From contig NZ_CP030041.1 in NCBI RefSeq assembly GCF_003260975.1, forward strand, positions 3,209,001 to 3,273,000: DNA of 64,000 bases, in the 5' to 3' direction. Every line of letters starts with the position of its first letter. Within the stretch, counting starts at the first letter, position 1. Both the position numbers and the translations under genes were made by a program. A model generated the notes under the pieces. The model did not search any database. It saw only the letters and a list, made by a program, of their open reading frames with translations, and was not told the DNA's origin. Below, piece after piece: positions 63,526 through 64,000 of the stretch. The DNA is from Echinicola strongylocentroti. GTDB lineage: Bacteria > Bacteroidota > Bacteroidia > Cytophagales > Cyclobacteriaceae.

Positions 63526-63981
63526 TTGAGATTGTTTCTCAGGGATTGCCTAGTATTACTCGGATAGTTGAGGTGAACGATGCCTAATGCATAGACCGGC
63601 CAAAACAATCCATAAAGTGATTTTCTAAGTAATTCCTGAGAAACCTTTCCTTTGCCTCCAGTAGGCCACGTAGGTTATTGGACAAAGGCCACTGTTCTTC
63701 CGGCAGCTCTGTAGTGAAGACAAGGGCATTGAGCTATTGGCTCAATATAACCACCAACCGAAGTTTTTTTGTGCACGGTTTACGTTAACCCGATAAGGGG
63801 GACACAGGGCATATTAGGCTTATACTCCACTATGCTCTATCCCTCCACCTTAGTGGCCCGGCAATTAACTGGTAGTCGTACAGAAACAAGTGTTATTTTT
63901 CGTGTATTTATTACACTTTATATTTTTGTAATGGATCAATATTGATATCTTTACCCAAATTGATCAACCAAATACATCAAA
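63526..63981. other. Gap with an inverted-repeat element and the next promoter
   Basis: TGTTTCTCAGGGATTGCC (63533-63550) and GTAATTCCTGAGAAACC (63629-63645) are inverted, about 113 bp end to end. CTAATGCATAGACCGG inside recalls the TTAA element. TATCTTTA at 63946-63953 with TTG at 63926-63928 resembles a Bacteroidota promoter for the gene starting at 63982. No other gene is seen. Confidence 0.55.
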
Positions 63982-64000
63982 ATGAACCTCATTAAAATAG
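63982..64000 (+). CDS. Start of a gene cut by the window edge
   Basis: ATG at 63982 opens MNLIKI and is still open at the end of the window. The promoter-like TATCTTTA lies 29 nt upstream, which supports a real start. The product cannot be identified. Confidence 0.45.

Overview
The window looks like a chromosome segment of a gliding, carotenoid-making marine-type Bacteroidota, most likely order Cytophagales (Cyclobacteriaceae/Echinicola-like). This is inferred from two SusC/SusD outer-membrane pairs, an ECF sigma/FecR/STN-SusC switch, sulfatases, GldD and GldE, an HU-TPR-RNase G cluster and promoter-like TAnnTTTG boxes. No rRNA, tRNA, CRISPR array or complete insertion sequence was found.

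Layout. 1-6.4 kb: the end of nth, asnB and a GT4 glycosyltransferase in one tight run, an unknown lipoprotein, msrB-msrA and a TetR regulator. 7.4-16.2 kb (minus strand): a polysaccharide utilization locus, ECF sigma > FecR > STN-SusC > SusD > sulfatase, with a hairpin terminator between susD and the sulfatase. 16.4-17.8 kb: crtZ overlapping a CarH-like MerR/B12-type regulator. 18.1-26.7 kb: DUF4286, GNAT, coaX, then rng, a 29-aa ribosomal-type protein, TPR and HU (minus) facing mutY-ssb-gldE (plus). 28.4-34.3 kb: gltBD glutamate synthase. 34.7-39.7 kb: a second sulfatase, VOC protein, nitroreductase, DUF6952, thioredoxin, a YjjX-like NTPase and YebC. 40.4-51.3 kb: NDH-2, a GGCT-like protein, a GH43 lipoprotein, a CPBP protease, DUF4890, a degenerate DUF2064-like protein, a MutS-like ATPase, a TfoX-like protein and an MFS carrier. 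51.9-62.8 kb: a second SusC/SusD pair, a sugar/aminoglycoside-type kinase divergent from a Na+/solute symporter, a GHL10 lipoprotein and gldD. The window ends with a secreted DinB protein and the first codons of another gene.

The most unusual content is between the genes. At least four near-identical 175-bp imperfect palindromes with TTAA ends (about 3.15, 5.54, 45.05 and 48.08 kb) occur with diverged and truncated relatives. At three genes the element's terminal sequence provides the stop codon. A second family (27.2 and 42.8 kb) keeps perfect inverted ends and a perfect internal hairpin through paired substitutions, which suggests selection on base pairing. Several smaller repeat modules are mixed with them in gene-free islands at 20.1-20.5, 26.7-28.0 and 42.6-43.3 kb. 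No transposase is visible nearby, so any mobilising enzyme would have to act in trans.

How the genes fit together. The first PUL is probably induced by its own substrate through SusC-STN, FecR and ECF signalling and targets a sulfated glycan. The second SusCD pair, the symporter, the kinase and the GH43 could handle another sugar. CrtZ with a CarH-like regulator suggests light- or cobalamin-responsive control of xanthophyll synthesis. These functional links are inferences from sequence and context.
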